A stretch of 64,000 bases of DNA. Origin: Sialis fuliginosa. Taxonomy: Eukaryota > Arthropoda > Insecta > Megaloptera > Sialidae. Position numbers and translations under genes: made by a program. The notes beneath the pieces were generated by a model. That model saw only the letters and a list, made by a program, of their open reading frames with translations. It made no database searches and was not told the DNA's origin. The stretch covers positions 35,309,340-35,373,339 of the forward strand of contig OY540811.1 of assembly GCA_961205875.1 (NCBI GenBank). Reading direction: 5' to 3'. Numbering within the stretch: the stretch's first letter is position 1; each line of letters starts with the position of its first letter. This document shows, piece after piece, positions 35,101 through 50,100 of the stretch.

Positions 35101-38100
35101 TGCAGTTTTTTGATTTGTTCATTACATGTTAGTAGTTATGGTAAAACCCAGAGCCGGCCTTTGCAAGTCTGGCGCCCTGAGTGAGATTTATATGTAACGA
35201 TTACTATTTTTCTTACTAATAGAGTTGACAAAAAGTAACCTAATGCCGAACATTACAATTTAATAGAATGTCATAATATTTATGTTTGCCAGATTAAAAA
35301 TTTATCTTTTGAAAATTATTTTTTAGACATTATCAACATGCTTATAATAATTTACAAGAACTTCGTATGGTGGACACAAATGCAATGGAAATTAAAACAG
35401 TTGCTGGTTTTATCAATTACAAACTGTGTCGAATTCTGTTCTTATTAAATCTTGCCAGAGATGCAATATCTCAATTTTGTGCACATATAGAGCGATATAA
35501 ATCACGATCTGGATTTAGAGAATTAACATTTGAACATCATGCTTGGATGTCGAAACAGTAAGTTCAATTTTTGACATTATTTATTTACAAGTCAGTAACA
35601 ATTACAACTGTACGTTGAGAGGTTAATTGATATTTTTAGGCATTCTTTTGGGCTTAATTTTGCAGATCTATACTTGTGTTTTGGTGTAGAATTTAGATGT
35701 TTTAATAAAGTACATAATATGTAATATTAGGGTGTTTTTTAAATTTTTATTTTTTCGGTCCCATTGGCCTATGTTTTAGCTTTGGATCAAAAATTAATTG
35801 TCGCAAAATTTCAGACGCATAGATTAAACCTGTGGACGGCGCGAACTGAGTCTTTTTCCCATTTGATTAACATGGGAAAAATTACTTTTTTACTTATGCA
35901 TAAATATCTCGTTGAAAAAATTTTTTTTTGTTAATTTCTTAGAGCAATATTTTGCAGAGAATTAAGTGCTCAATTAATAAATCCAATAAATTTTAAGAAA
36001 TGTTTGTTTAAAAATTATCATAAAAATTGGATTTTACTTTTTATGAAACGAACATATCTTTAAAAATACTCGATCTATGAATTGAGCACTTGGGATCTTT
36101 TTTGTAAGAAATTTAATTCTCTATAATATTCTGCTATAAGAAATTAAAATAAATACATTTTTCAACGAGATATTTACGCATAAGTAAAAAAGTAATTTTT
36201 TCCATGTTAATCAAATGGAATAAAGACTCAGTTTGCGCCATTCACAGGTTTGATCTACGAGTCTGAAATTTTGGGACAATTAACTTTTGATCCAAAGCTA
36301 AAACATAGGCCAATGAGACCGAAAAAATAAAAATAAAAAAACACGCTAATGTAACATACAAAAATTCTTCAACTTTTGAGTGAAACTTTAGTTTAACACG
36401 TACATTCAGATTTTTTTCTTTTGTATGTTGGTGAACATTTACTTGAGTTATTTATATGATTTATGTCAATGATTAAATGGTACTCAAACAGTGGTATATA
36501 TGCTACTGCCAATATAGAATAAAGTTGATGCTCTAATAATATATACGTTTACTGTCCTTGGTTAGGATAATCTATTGGGGCGAAAGGATGTTAATATAGT
36601 ATAAAAATGGGGATTCAATCTCCACCACAACGAATTGTAGGAATTTTTACTTTTATTTTATTTGAGAGAATTATTTATAAATAGTTTGTTGCAGCGAAGA
36701 TTGAATACCTGTTTTAATTAATGTTCGGTATCATAAATGAGCTAACAAAATTTGCTAGCTAGCAAGTGCTTGCTAGCTAGCAATTTATGTCCCATCTGAA
36801 AGCACTTTCAGATGGGACATTAAACCTATCTGACAGTTCCCTTGAAGTTTCATAAAGTGTTTGACAAATTTAGCGCCTGCGTGGTAAATAAACACTAACG
36901 GTATTAATTAATTTTATGAAAATTATTTTGTAGAGTCGCTAATAATAATTTTAAGTATCGCTGCTCTAAATTCCATAAATAATCCATAGATACTATCACA
37001 GAACTGATACCCCATTTGAAAGTGCTTTCTAGTTTATAAATTTGATAGCTCATTTATAATACCGGACATAAGTCCAGTAAATAAGTAATTTTGGGGAACA
37101 TTAATGACTTTTTATTCAGTAGGTATATTTATTTAATTGAAACGTTAATAAATTTTTTTAAATTAGGTATAGTGTTTTTGGAGATTTATTTGATGAAGCT
37201 ATAAGATCAAATTTGCCTGCAGTTCAGACCCAACACCCTGGTTTTTATTATCAACAGGCTGCTTATAATGCTGTCCTTCGTAAACAAGCTTGTATTGAAT
37301 TATGTAAAGTAAGATATTATTTTTATTTAATTTATCAAGGTATTAATCTTTTTATCAAGTTCTACAAATCAGACGAATGGAAATGGAACTAAACCCACTT
37401 CATAAATAAATAATTTTTAGTAATAACAGAAAGGACCCTGCAGAATCCTTATAGGCAATTTTCGGAATTTTAACTTAATTCTTTTTTTTACATATTTTTG
37501 AAAAATGCATAAAAAAATCGATTTTTTTCCGTCACAGTGGCTTTCCCTCTTAAATGTGCAAATAAAAATTAATTTAAAAAAAGTTATTAAAAGTTAATTA
37601 TATTATTAATTAAAATAGAATTAAAAAAAAAACAGTTTCAGCTGGAATTGAAAATTCCAATTTCGGTACATCCATAACACATTGTTTACAATGCAAGACA
37701 TTATGGTAAAATATTTATTTATTTATTTAGAATATCACAAATTATCCTTCAATTGATCCGTTGGAAGGTATTAATCGTCTAGAATATTATGGACAAAGAC
37801 CTTGGAGACCTGGACGACTTAGTGCAGAACCACCCGATCCTGCTTTAGAACAAGCTGCTATTCAAGCATTACAATGGCGTGAAAAAAATACAGTCAATCA
37901 TTCTGTGAGTTTATTTATACAGTATGTTCAGAATAAACACCCCAGATATTTATCTCTAGATTTATTTGAGATCTTTTGTTGGCCCCCCTTGTATTAAAAA
38001 AAACTTGAGTGTGTACTTACGTACACACATTTTTATTCCTGCTCTATTCCGGTTTACTAATGCTATTCCTGTAGACCAAGAGGAATAGCATAAATAATCC

Positions 38101-41100
38101 CGATTAGCTATGTCGAGTGTAAAGCGCCATCTACACAAACTTTTACACTCGGTTTTATTACGTCGGTTATAGTAAAACCGGAATAAAGACGCTATGTAAA
38201 CAGCACCACTTAAAACGGTTTAACCACATCACTTATAATAAAACCGGAATAACAGCGCTGTGAAAAATGTGTGAAAAATACACAATAATGAAGATATGTA
38301 AACTGGCTTATACAGAACTACAACAAAACCAAACAAAAATCTGTTTAGCCATTTCATATTCTATAAAGTAATAATGGGTGACAGACATACAAATACAAAT
38401 ATATAATAATATACTTACCGCTGTTGTATATTTTATATTATATTTACAGATTCTTATTATAGCACTGTATGGTTCTGCAATTACTCAGTTCAAAACTTAC
38501 AAATGCCCTAGAATGAGACGACACTTAGTTGTTCAGATGGCTGATGAATATTTCAGTGATAGTAATTATGGAAAAGCTTTAACGTAAGAATAATTTCACG
38601 TTCATGATATTTTTACACTAAATATAAATAAATATGTGTTTCAGGTTATTAACCCACATGATATGGGATTATAGATTGGAAAAATGGTTTACTATTTTAG
38701 CAACTTTATTAAGAAGAGCCTTATGTTGTGCTCAATTGACAGCTAGTGTACAAGATTTTATAATTCTTTCAGTGGAAGCTCTTTCAGACAGTATATTAAT
38801 TTCTATTGATGAAAAATCCAAAATACATGAAAACTTACTGAAAGTTCTTAAGGTAAATTTTAAATAAAATTCATTATGTGATCAAGGTATTTCTCAGGGA
38901 GAAACAAGGTCCGCTATGTGTTAGAAAAATAGTAGTTTAAAATCAAGATAACCTTGGTATAAAATAAAATAAAATTTGACGACGTTGTACATTTATTTTC
39001 TGTTGCGCATGTGCGACTCGTGTATTCCCGATGACAGCTACATATTATTTAATGTTTTGATTTGATAATGTGTACTGTTATCTACATGTATATTTGTTAT
39101 TTATTATAAGTTTATAATTCAGAAATAGTTTTTATTGTTTTTATTATTCTTTGAAATTAAAATAACAATATATTCAGCGTGTATGATTTTTAAATACTGC
39201 GCCAATTGTCTATAAATACTTTGCGATATTGTCATAGCTTGTACCGTGATATTTTTTATCAGAAAATAAGTTTTTATTTTACTTGGTTGTAGCATTTTTA
39301 TAATTTATGGAGTTTTATGGGGTAATTTTTTTCAAATGGTAACTTACATTTTTTTACTGTAGATTCGTAATCAACAGGAAAAAATACATAACTTCTGTAG
39401 GAAACTCTTTAGAAAACATCAATTTTTTGTGATATTAAATATAATTAACAGAAATTTCTGAATTTTCAATAACAATTTGAACAACGATTCTTAAAAATTT
39501 GTAAGAAATAAGAGGCATTTTTTTTTTCGTTTTTCAATGATGAAGAACTTTATCGATGAAAAAGTTGGTAAAATATTTTTTCTACAACCGTGTAAAAAAG
39601 TAGGCTTTTTCATTGACATTTCAGTGTGTAAAGTAGTACTTTTGCGCTCGCCGTGCGTAAAAAGTTTTGAATTTTATAAATACTATTGTATTATAGTATT
39701 AATTAAACAAATTACTAACATTTAAGCACTATATTAATTATTATAATGAAAATAATTATTAATAAAATTAAATCAATTATAAACAATACCTTAAGGTTTT
39801 TTTCTAGGTACAATTCATGGCATTATGTGTAATTTTCATATATCAATTTAGATTTTGCAGACAGTAAATTTAAAATTACAGAATTTGCAGCTTCTGATAT
39901 CTCTGGTGGTGCACATTTATGTTCTTTCTCAGTATCACCACTTATCCATCTTATATTATAGAATAACATGAAACTCATTTCAATGAAAATAGAACTCAAA
40001 AATTTTATCCAAAGTTTACTAGAGTTGAATTTTAATATTAATATAGCAAAATACAAAGTATATAAATTAATTATAATATTGTTAATATTATATAATCAAT
40101 AGGGTTGTAGAAAAAATATTGTGTGCACCTCGGGTGTAAAATGCGTTTTTTGCACTCGTGTGATTGTTAGTCGAGGCTGGCGCCTCGACTAACAAACATT
40201 CACACTTGTGCGAAAAACTATCATTTTACACCCTAGATACACAAATAACTATTGAAAAAATTACCAGTGTTCTATCATAAAAAAAACATTTTTTGTCACT
40301 TACATTTTTTTTATCAAAGTTAATTTAATTTGATTTAAAAATCATTTAATATCAATCACTTTTTAGATTTAAGCGTTAAAATCGTAAAAAATGATGTTTT
40401 CTACAAAAGTTACATATTTTTTTCCGTTGATTGCGAATCTGCAATAAAAAATATAGATTACCATTTAAAAAAAAAATTTTCATAAAATCCCCATAAAACT
40501 CTATAAATTATAAAAACTCATTGCAATAATAAACGTCACCCTCGAAATGCTACAACTTTTGTCTAAAACATTTTTCACCATTTTGTTTAGTTTTTGAGAT
40601 ATTGACCTGGGGAAATTAATATGGAGCACCCGGTACATTTATAACATTTGAAAATATCCCTGTGTTAACGTAATTCTCGTGCAAACGTTGACTGGTTAAG
40701 GAGCTACTGAGACTACCTTGTAATGTGTTAAATTTTTAAATGATGTAATTGTTCCGTTACCATGTATCATGTCTACTGTACGAGTTCCGTTGCATTTTAT
40801 TTTTGTTGCATTACTAAAATTTGACTCAACGTGTCTAAAGAAGTATAACTTCAAAAATTTAAACTGTTAGATTGAACCACCTTAGAGAAAAAGCAAACAC
40901 AAAACTGAGAGAATATTATATTACACTAATTTTTATTGTATAAACTGGGATTCCTTTAATTTCATATTTATTAATGTTTATAATGTTTTTAGAAGTTCAC
41001 TCCAGAATCTGATTCTTTAATTGCATCTCCGATTATTCGAAATGTTGAACAGTTGTGGAATACTGTAAATATAAAAAAGGAACCAGAAATAATATCAATT

Positions 41101-44100
41101 GAAATGAACAAAGTTTCCCCGTGCATGCAAATCAAAACTCGTTTTACACAAAAAACTATTTCAGTTCATGAGAACATAACTATTGAAATATACATAAAGT
41201 AAGTTTAAATTTCAATTTTTAATATTTTTATAAAATAACTTGTATATTTTTAGAAGCTGCAGTTCCCAGACATTGCAGTTTTCTCGCCTCTGTGTAATTA
41301 TAAATAGTCCGAATTACAGTTCAGAATTGACTGTGTCAGAAGGAGCAACAGTAGATGGAATTAGTAATCCGACTCTTTGGTTTCAAAGTAATGATGTAAA
41401 GAAATTTTTGATTCAATTTAAACCTAATGTTATGGATGTTGGAAAAGAAGTACAGGTAAAAATAAACGCTATATTTCAAAATAAATGAGCCGTTATTTTA
41501 TCAAGATATTTAAGGTTTTGTGTTTCGATCTGTACCTATGGCAATTTCTTTTCATATTATTGACTGATCTGTAGAGAAATTGAAATGTGTTGCCAACAAG
41601 AAATATGTTAGAAAAATTAGTGTTTACAGTCAGCATTTTTTTAATAGTACAAAAGATATTTATTTCAAATTTTTTTACAATAGCTGTGCCCGTGGTTTCG
41701 CTTGCGTCGACTACAGAATTATTGCTTAGGATTTTTGAAAAATATAGTTTTAAGTATGAACATGATTAGTTATTATTGTAATAATAACTAATCAACACTT
41801 AAATTACCTAATAAAAACGAATCAGAACAAAAAGTACAAATAATTTTTGTTCTGTTTAAATTTAAGAGTTAATTATTGGTAATAACATAAACAATTGACG
41901 ATCAAAAGACAACGGCCAAGCTGAGCAAATCGTTCCCTCAGCCTTGCTTCGACATGGAACTTCTTCTTTAGTTTGCGAGTTATTAATTAATAATATTTTA
42001 CCATATATAACTTATTTAAAGTGATTCCCTAAACTAAAAGACCAAATTGGATGCTGTAAAGGGCAAATTATATTTACATTAAGTACTTATGACAATGAAA
42101 TCATTTATTTCGATAAGGATTAATGTTTTGCAGATCACAAGTCCACGTAAACAGAACCCAGACATTTTAAATTTTCTTTGTAACATAAAAGCAGTCACAC
42201 ATTATTACAAATGACACTTGATGTATTACAAAATTTAAAAATCATTAATTATTGAACAGTTATAATACAAGAACCTTAAAAATAACTTAAATTGATAATT
42301 TTACTGAATATTCAAAACAGTATGTGCTTTACACATAGGAGTTTAGCACTTTAAGCATTCGTACAAGGTTTTTCGATCTAAAATGTATGGACAAAACTCA
42401 CACCGTTTAGTTTTGATCTTTAGGTATATCTGAATAATCTAAAAATTCTTCGATTTGAAAGCTCAACGCCGATCTTAAGGTTGGATATGTTAACCTTAGT
42501 GTCGAGAAACAATAAAAATGCGTAATATTCACTCAGAGATTCAATTCACTGAATTTTTTTTTTTTTATCATGTGGTCAATAATTCACTTATTCAGAAGCT
42601 CTGGGTATACCAGAACCTCACATTCAACTGAACCGCTGTGGCCTTCCTAAACGTTAGCCGACAAAAGTCGCTATGATAGAGATTTTGTAGTGGAGGGTCC
42701 TAAGGTTTTTCCCTCCTTAGACTCAAGCTCCAACCTCATAGTTTAGGAATACTATGCACTAATTTCTGGATACAGGCTATATCATTCTCTGTAATTTCCG
42801 TAAGGGTTAATTATTGTAAAAGACAAATAATGTAATTATATTAGGTTGTTGCAAAAATAATGCATGTTTTTTATTATAAACTTTAAACTTATATATTTCA
42901 AAATATAATTAAGCTACTTAATCAAAATAAGAGCTATTGGATTCGATACACTTTTCCCAATTAGAAACAAGTTTGTTTCTGCCTTGTAGGAAGTTGTCGA
43001 GGTGCTTGAAAAAGTGATAATCAGTGGGCGAGAGGTCCGTCGAGTAAGGTGGGTGAGGTAAGGGTTCGTATCCTAATTTGTTCAGCTTTTGTAATGTCAC
43101 TTGTGCGACATGTGGTCGCGCGTTGTCGTGTAGAAGTATAGGACCTTTCCTATTGACTAATGCTGGACATATGGACCCCAATTTTTTATGCATTCGTCAA
43201 TTTGTTAATAATACCTTTCTGCTGTAATTGTTTCACCAGAATTTAAGAATTATAGTGGATTAATCCTTGTACAGACCACCAAACAGGCACCATTATCTTC
43301 TTTGGATGCAAACTTGGCTTTGGAAAGTGTTTAGGAGCTTCAGTTTTATTTAACCACTACCCTGAATGTCTCCTATTGTCATATAAAATACATTTTTCAT
43401 TGCAAATTACAATACATTCCAAAAATGGATCGTTTTTGTTTGGTATAAGAAGCATAGAGTAAATTTCGTAATGACAATTTTTGTGATTTTCTCTTAATTC
43501 GCGTGGCACCCATTTATCAAGCTTTTTTGTTTTGCCAATCGTAGTTAAATGCCGTGAAATGATTCCTGGGTCTACTTGTAGCTCTTCTGCAAGTTCTCAA
43601 ACAGTTGTATGCGGGTTAACTTGTACTATAGCTTTCAACATGTCGTCATCAACAGCAGAAGGGCGTCCGCAACCCTCTTGGTCTTCCAAATTTACTTCAC
43701 CTGCACGAAATTTTTTAAATCAACGCCGCACCGTGAATTCATCAATGGACCCCTGCCCCCAAACTTTATTGATGTTTTTTTGGCCGTTTGCGCTGCACTG
43801 CGGCCGAGTTTGAACTCATAAAAATAAATTTTTCTAAAATCCTTTTTCGACATCTTTTTTTAATCGCCTTAAAATAGGTGAAAATGAAATTTTATGAAAA
43901 ATATTCAAAGAAATAAAGGAAGCCAGTAAAAAAATCTTTAAAATGATATACAACACTTAGTACTTTGGGCGACAACTTTAAGAGAAAACAGTACCTAAAT
44001 CTAGGCATAGGAAAAACGTGCATTATTTTTGCAACAACCTAATATTTCTGTTTTTTTTTTTTTTAGATTAGTGGGGTGTTACTTTATCTTGGTTTACTAA

Positions 44101-47100
44101 ATGAGAGAGCAGCTGTTTTAAAGTTTACTGGTAATGGAAGTGAAGTAACTACAATAGATGCAACATATAACGAGTTTCAAAATTTCCAATTGATTGGAAA
44201 AGATATACTAGATTTTTATACAATCAAGCCTAGAACAGCGACACAGGTTATGTCACATCCTTCAAATATAATAGTTGATATTGATCAAACAGCATCGATA
44301 CTTCTAGGAGAATATTACCCTATTCAATTGTGTATACAGAATAACGAAGGAAAAAATATAAAACATTTTCAACTAGAAGTCAATTTGATTGTTGATGAAT
44401 CTACTAGCTCTGAAAAAAGTAGTAAGTTTATTTAAATTAGTATTGCGTTGTGATGCCTAAAATTTTAAGCTTATTTCAGAATTTTTTTTTCATTACAAAA
44501 GTCTTTTTATATGTTTTTCTTTGCATCTTAAATTATACAAAAAAAAATTTTTCTTAGTAAATTTTATTATACTTGGTGTTTTTTGGGGTCAAAGTGTACT
44601 CATTGAAAAAAAGGTGGGTGGGTGGTGGGAAACATATCTCCATTTGTAGTGATTTGAAACAAAAATCAAATATATTTTTATTTTATGGACTTGTCTCTAT
44701 CGTATTACCTAGAATTAGACATTTATATTAATAAAAAACAAAATGGTGGAATTGTAAAAAGAAAGTTTGCAAAAATCGTGTTTTTTTCATTGAAAAATTG
44801 AGAAAAAACTAGAAGAAATTATTAATAAAAATAAATCATTTTAGGTAATACAATAAATATTAGTATGTAGAACAACGTGTTTAAATTATGACCTGAACGA
44901 TTGATTAGAATTTCGCTTCTGCTTCCCACCAACCGATAAAAAGTGTTTTAGAGAAAAACGCATTTAAAGATTTAGTAACAGATGTAACACTAACATAATA
45001 TGTGCTATAACTTTGTAAATGCTTTGAATTTTATATATATATATATATATATACTTTAGAATAAAACAAACCTGGATGAAGTGGAACAAATAGTTTTTGA
45101 GATAAAATTCCCAAAATTCACCTATTTTTTCCACCGTCTACTTATATGTTCCCAATTTATTTTGTATTTAAATATATTTTCAAAATATTTATTTTAGTTG
45201 AATTTTGTAAAACTTTAAGAAATAAAACCGATAAAGCTCATTTGACATTCAACATTATGGAAATCGCCAAGGACTCATCGATATCAATGCAGTTTTATTT
45301 ACATGCTAGTCAAATACAATTCTATAACATATCATTACGGATTACATATTTAATCATGATGGAAAATGGGCTGGATTATCCATGTACAAATGATGTAACA
45401 TTGACTGTCGAAATAGTGGAACCATTTGAATTTGATTGTCTGTTTTTTTCTCCATTATTTGAGTCTATTTCAAAGTTAGAGTTGAATAAAGAGTTTATAA
45501 TTATGCCTAAAATTGTAAATAACTCTCCATGGCCTATTACTATTGATGATACTACTTTGGAATTAGTAAGTGATTAAGTTTTATTATTGAAAATATAACA
45601 GTAGACGTTCCTTACTGTTAACTGGTTTCGGCACGGTACTTTACATCTACAGGTTGGGGCAATTAAAGAGTTACAGATTTTTATCTCAGTAATATTCATT
45701 TGTTATTTTATCATGGCCGTAAAGGTTATTTGAAGGTCAACATCATCAACCTACAGTTTTTTATTTAGTAATCTTATTCTACATAAAAAAACACGAATCT
45801 TTCATTAAAAACTTTTTTTTAAACAACCTAAATTTGAGATTTTGAACAGTCAAGAATGTTTTACTCAGAAACCATAAACTTTAGAAAATATCTGCCATGG
45901 GAGCCACGAGACTTTCTTATACGTAATCCTGACAGTGAACAGTGTACGTGATTCTTAATTTATTAAAACACATTTCTGACAAACTAAGAAAAGATCAAAT
46001 AAAATGAATGGGACACTATAGATTTTTTTTCATCAATTTTTGAATTATTTTTGAAGCAAGAAAAAAATGTTTTAGATAAAAAATGTCCAATATGTTATTA
46101 TCTATAATTTATTTTCCACACATTTTTTTTCTAACATTTATGATTTAGTCAAGATTAAAAAAAAAAAATTATTTAGACTCACCCACACTGTTCACTTTCA
46201 GTATTACGTATAAGAAAGTCCCATAGCAGATATTCTTTATCTGTTTATGAACCATTTGAATTATAATTTAATTTTTTTTTCAAAAATTTGTTTTTTCGAA
46301 AAAATGAATAGAACATAAATTATAGGTAATAACATTGCCTACAATTTTTAACCTGACCATTTTTCTCAATTCTTACTGTTTCAAAGTAATTCGAAAAATT
46401 TAAAAATCGATGTAGGTAAACATCCGTATCCGGTCGAAAGATCGTTTTAAAAAATAGGACGTTTTCTTCTCAGACAAAAATTAATCTTAAATATAAAATG
46501 TCACCCTTCTACGATTTGTCATATTTGAGTTACAGCGCTTACAGACAGATAGACGGACACACAGACATCATGGCGAAAATAGTCAGAATGGATTCGGGGA
46601 AGGTCAAAATGTTTAATTCCATCAAAATCCGGATTTCGAAAAAAATTGGCTTCACTATAATTACTTATACTATTGTAGGTATATTTCATATAATATAATA
46701 GTAGTGACGTTAAATATAAATTTCATATACATGGTATAAGAAAATAAAAAGTACAAGACACAAAAAATTTTTATTTTGGTCTTACAAAACTTGTAAGATC
46801 AAAATAAACTTTAGAAAAAAGTAAGATACAAAATTTTTTTATGGTTTCTGAGTATAACATTTTTGAATGTTCAAAAATGTTGTAAAGTTTAGGTTGTCCG
46901 AAAAAAGGTTTTTAATGAAAGATTTGTGTTTTTTCACGCAGAATAAGATAATTAAATCAAAACTGTAGGTTCCTGTTTAAAAAAATAATGTTGATCCTCA
47001 AATATCCTCGAAGGCCACATTAAAATAACAAATAAATATTACTATTTGATTACCCCCTTACAACCAAACTTTTTTTTCAGATATGCTATGGTTCTGAGAT

Positions 47101-50100
47101 AAAAATTTGCAACACTTAAATGCCCCTCATACATACGTACAACTTCCACTTATAATAGAATTGATCAAAAAACGGGTAGTTGGTAAACAAGTTCAGAATA
47201 TGAAACGGAGTATGGATCGGTTAACAGTATGGACATTTACAATGATTTACAGTTATTTAATCTAATAACAAACTGAAACAAAAAATTATTAAAATACCGT
47301 ATAATTTTTTGGCGAAACTTTATTACATTGTACATTCAGATTTTATACATAAACGATATTAATGTCAGCTATATAGATATTTTACTAATTTTAAATTGAT
47401 TAATTAAAAAAAAACATCTGCCAAGTAAATGCACAGTGCTTTCTCGTGCTAAATTCACCAAAGGTAGTTAATTATTGAACAATTTAAATAAAAACCGATA
47501 ATGATAAATTGCGTAGAATTGGTTAACCATTTAATTTTTATACAATTTTACTAAAACATATTAGTTTACAATTTTTCTGAAGACGCACCTGATGTATATT
47601 TTAAATTTTTTGACAATTTCAATCTAAATCTAAATTTATGCAAACATCAAAATGACATTTAATATGTCAAAGCAAATATCAATTTAAAAAAAGAAATGAC
47701 GTTTTTTTAAAGCAAATGAGATAAATCTCTGTAAGGGAATATTTTACAACAAACGTTGTAGACCTATATTATAGGAAATTGAATGCTCTACAAAAAAGAT
47801 CCTATAAAATTTTCATGTAATTTTCTTGAGATATTTTGAAAAAATAAATATTTTGGGATGTCATTCCTCTCACTTACACACAATTTTGAAATGGGACCGT
47901 CCTCAAGCCAGACCCAACCAAGTTTCATTAATATCGGTTCAGTGGTCCATTAGTTATGCATGTGACAAGGATTCACTCGACAGATAGACAGACACGGAAA
48001 AAAAAGTGTTTATTTTGATCTGAAACGGAAAGATTTATTTAAAATTTTGAAATCGAAGAACAATTTTTTTGTCTCATTTTAAAACGATCACAAAGCTTCT
48101 CGTATTTTCGATATAATAATAAAAAAATGTTAATTGTTTTTGTAAAAAAGTCTAATATCTTTTTTTACACGTGTTTTCTAACGTCTTATATTAGCTATCT
48201 TCTATTATTTGGTTCATTTCACCATTTGTATGTTCACTTTTGACCAATTATAATTTGCGAATGTTTCAATAACATAAAATTCACCACTTTAGATGTATCA
48301 TTTACTTACTTCAATGTTGAGTACCATTCAGTCACTGACGTAAATCATATGCACGCGCACAATACCCAAGTAATCTATTACCAACAAACAAAACTAGGAA
48401 ACCTGAGTGTACAATGTAATCAAGGTATGTAAAGTACAAGGTAACCTCAGGGGGAATGATACGCCCAATCATAACAAATATAGCCTTGTAACTCGGTGCG
48501 AGAAGGGGGAAAATAAGTCATCTAGGGTGCCCAAGCTGATTGGTCAAAAGCTACTGAGGCAACCTGTGTATTTACTAACCTTGCAATGTAATCTAAAATT
48601 TTGCTAATTCTTTAAATTGGTATAACTTTTTATATTTTACTTTAATAGGATTCCAGTGTTAATATAGTTAATGATAATAATGCTGGACAGTTAAATGGCG
48701 TTGAGTTATCAGCAGGAAGTGAAGGATCGGAATTATATATCTCTCTGATAAATAAACTCATAAATTTTCAAACTTCTATTGGAACTTTTACAGTCAGTTG
48801 GAAAAGGTAAATATGTGTTATTTATACTGCAATTTTTACGGTTGATCAAAAAATACACCACAAATGTGACGTAATATCAAAAAATCAGCCTTTATAAAGT
48901 AATTGCAATATTTTGTCGCTCGCCTCTCGGACTAATAGGGCATCTATCCCATGCTTACTAATAGTATATTGTAGACCTGAAATAGAAAATGTTTTAGAAT
49001 AAATGAAACCCATCAAAATCGATAGCTAGAGTGGTCCTCTACTAAAGTGTTAGCACTGAACTGGTTGAATTTACAATGGCAGTTGTAAGACCTTTCTTAT
49101 AAACAATTTAATATTGTATAAAATCATTTATATCTTTTTAAATATCGGTATGGAGACTTGACTTCCATGTTCCATAATATTTTTTTTATATTTATAATAT
49201 TTTAAATTAATTTGAAAATTTTTATTATAAATTGTCTTTTTCTTGTATTTTCGCTTTTTTTGAGATGGGGAGGCATGTGGATCATAGATCCCCTAACAAA
49301 TTTTTTTTGTATATTTTAATTTGTATTAATTTTAATTAATTTTTTGTTTAATTTTTTTGAAGGGGGTTGAGGGGAGTATATCTCCCCCCAAGAAAAATGT
49401 ATAGTATTATTTAATTTGCTTTAGTTTAATTTTTTTTTTGGGGGGAGGGGCGAGCAAATATTTTTAAAACCCCAAATCCAATTAGCACCAAAGTCAATAG
49501 GTCTACTCACTGGGACAAACATTTTCTGATCTTATCTCGGACATGATTTTTCGACGGTATTACTATACTTCCATTTCCTTCAGAACATGGAATTAAAAAG
49601 GAAAAATCACCCAATTTTTATTTACAATAATACCTATTGCACAAGAAGCAAAACCGGAGCACTTTTTCCTGTAGTAGAGCTGTCTATTTTGGTGGGTTTC
49701 ATTTATTCTAAAAGTTTTTTTTTATAAAATTCTAATTTGGTTTGTCGGTAGATGATTTTTATTAATAAGAAAATCTTAGTTAATCCTATTAATCGTTAAT
49801 ATTAAATTTTGTATTTATGTTTAAATGTTTTTTTTAGGAAAGGTAGCAAAACACTTGCAACTAAAAAAAAATTCATTTTACCAGTAATGCCTATAGAATT
49901 AGCAGTTATGAGTTTTGGACTTGTTTTACCACCACATGGAATAGTAAAAACACCTATTTCAGTTATGTATCATATCAACAACCATTCGTCAGAATTATTA
50001 CAATTAAATATGAATATGGAAGGTAGTGATGATTCTTTTATGTATGCTGGACATAAACAAGTTAGTAAAACACTCAAGTTATAATAATATTGTAGGCAGA

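Noticed and set aside
43532-43821. Two plus-strand open frames of 93 and 70 codons
   Set aside because: They are antisense to the decayed mariner transposase.
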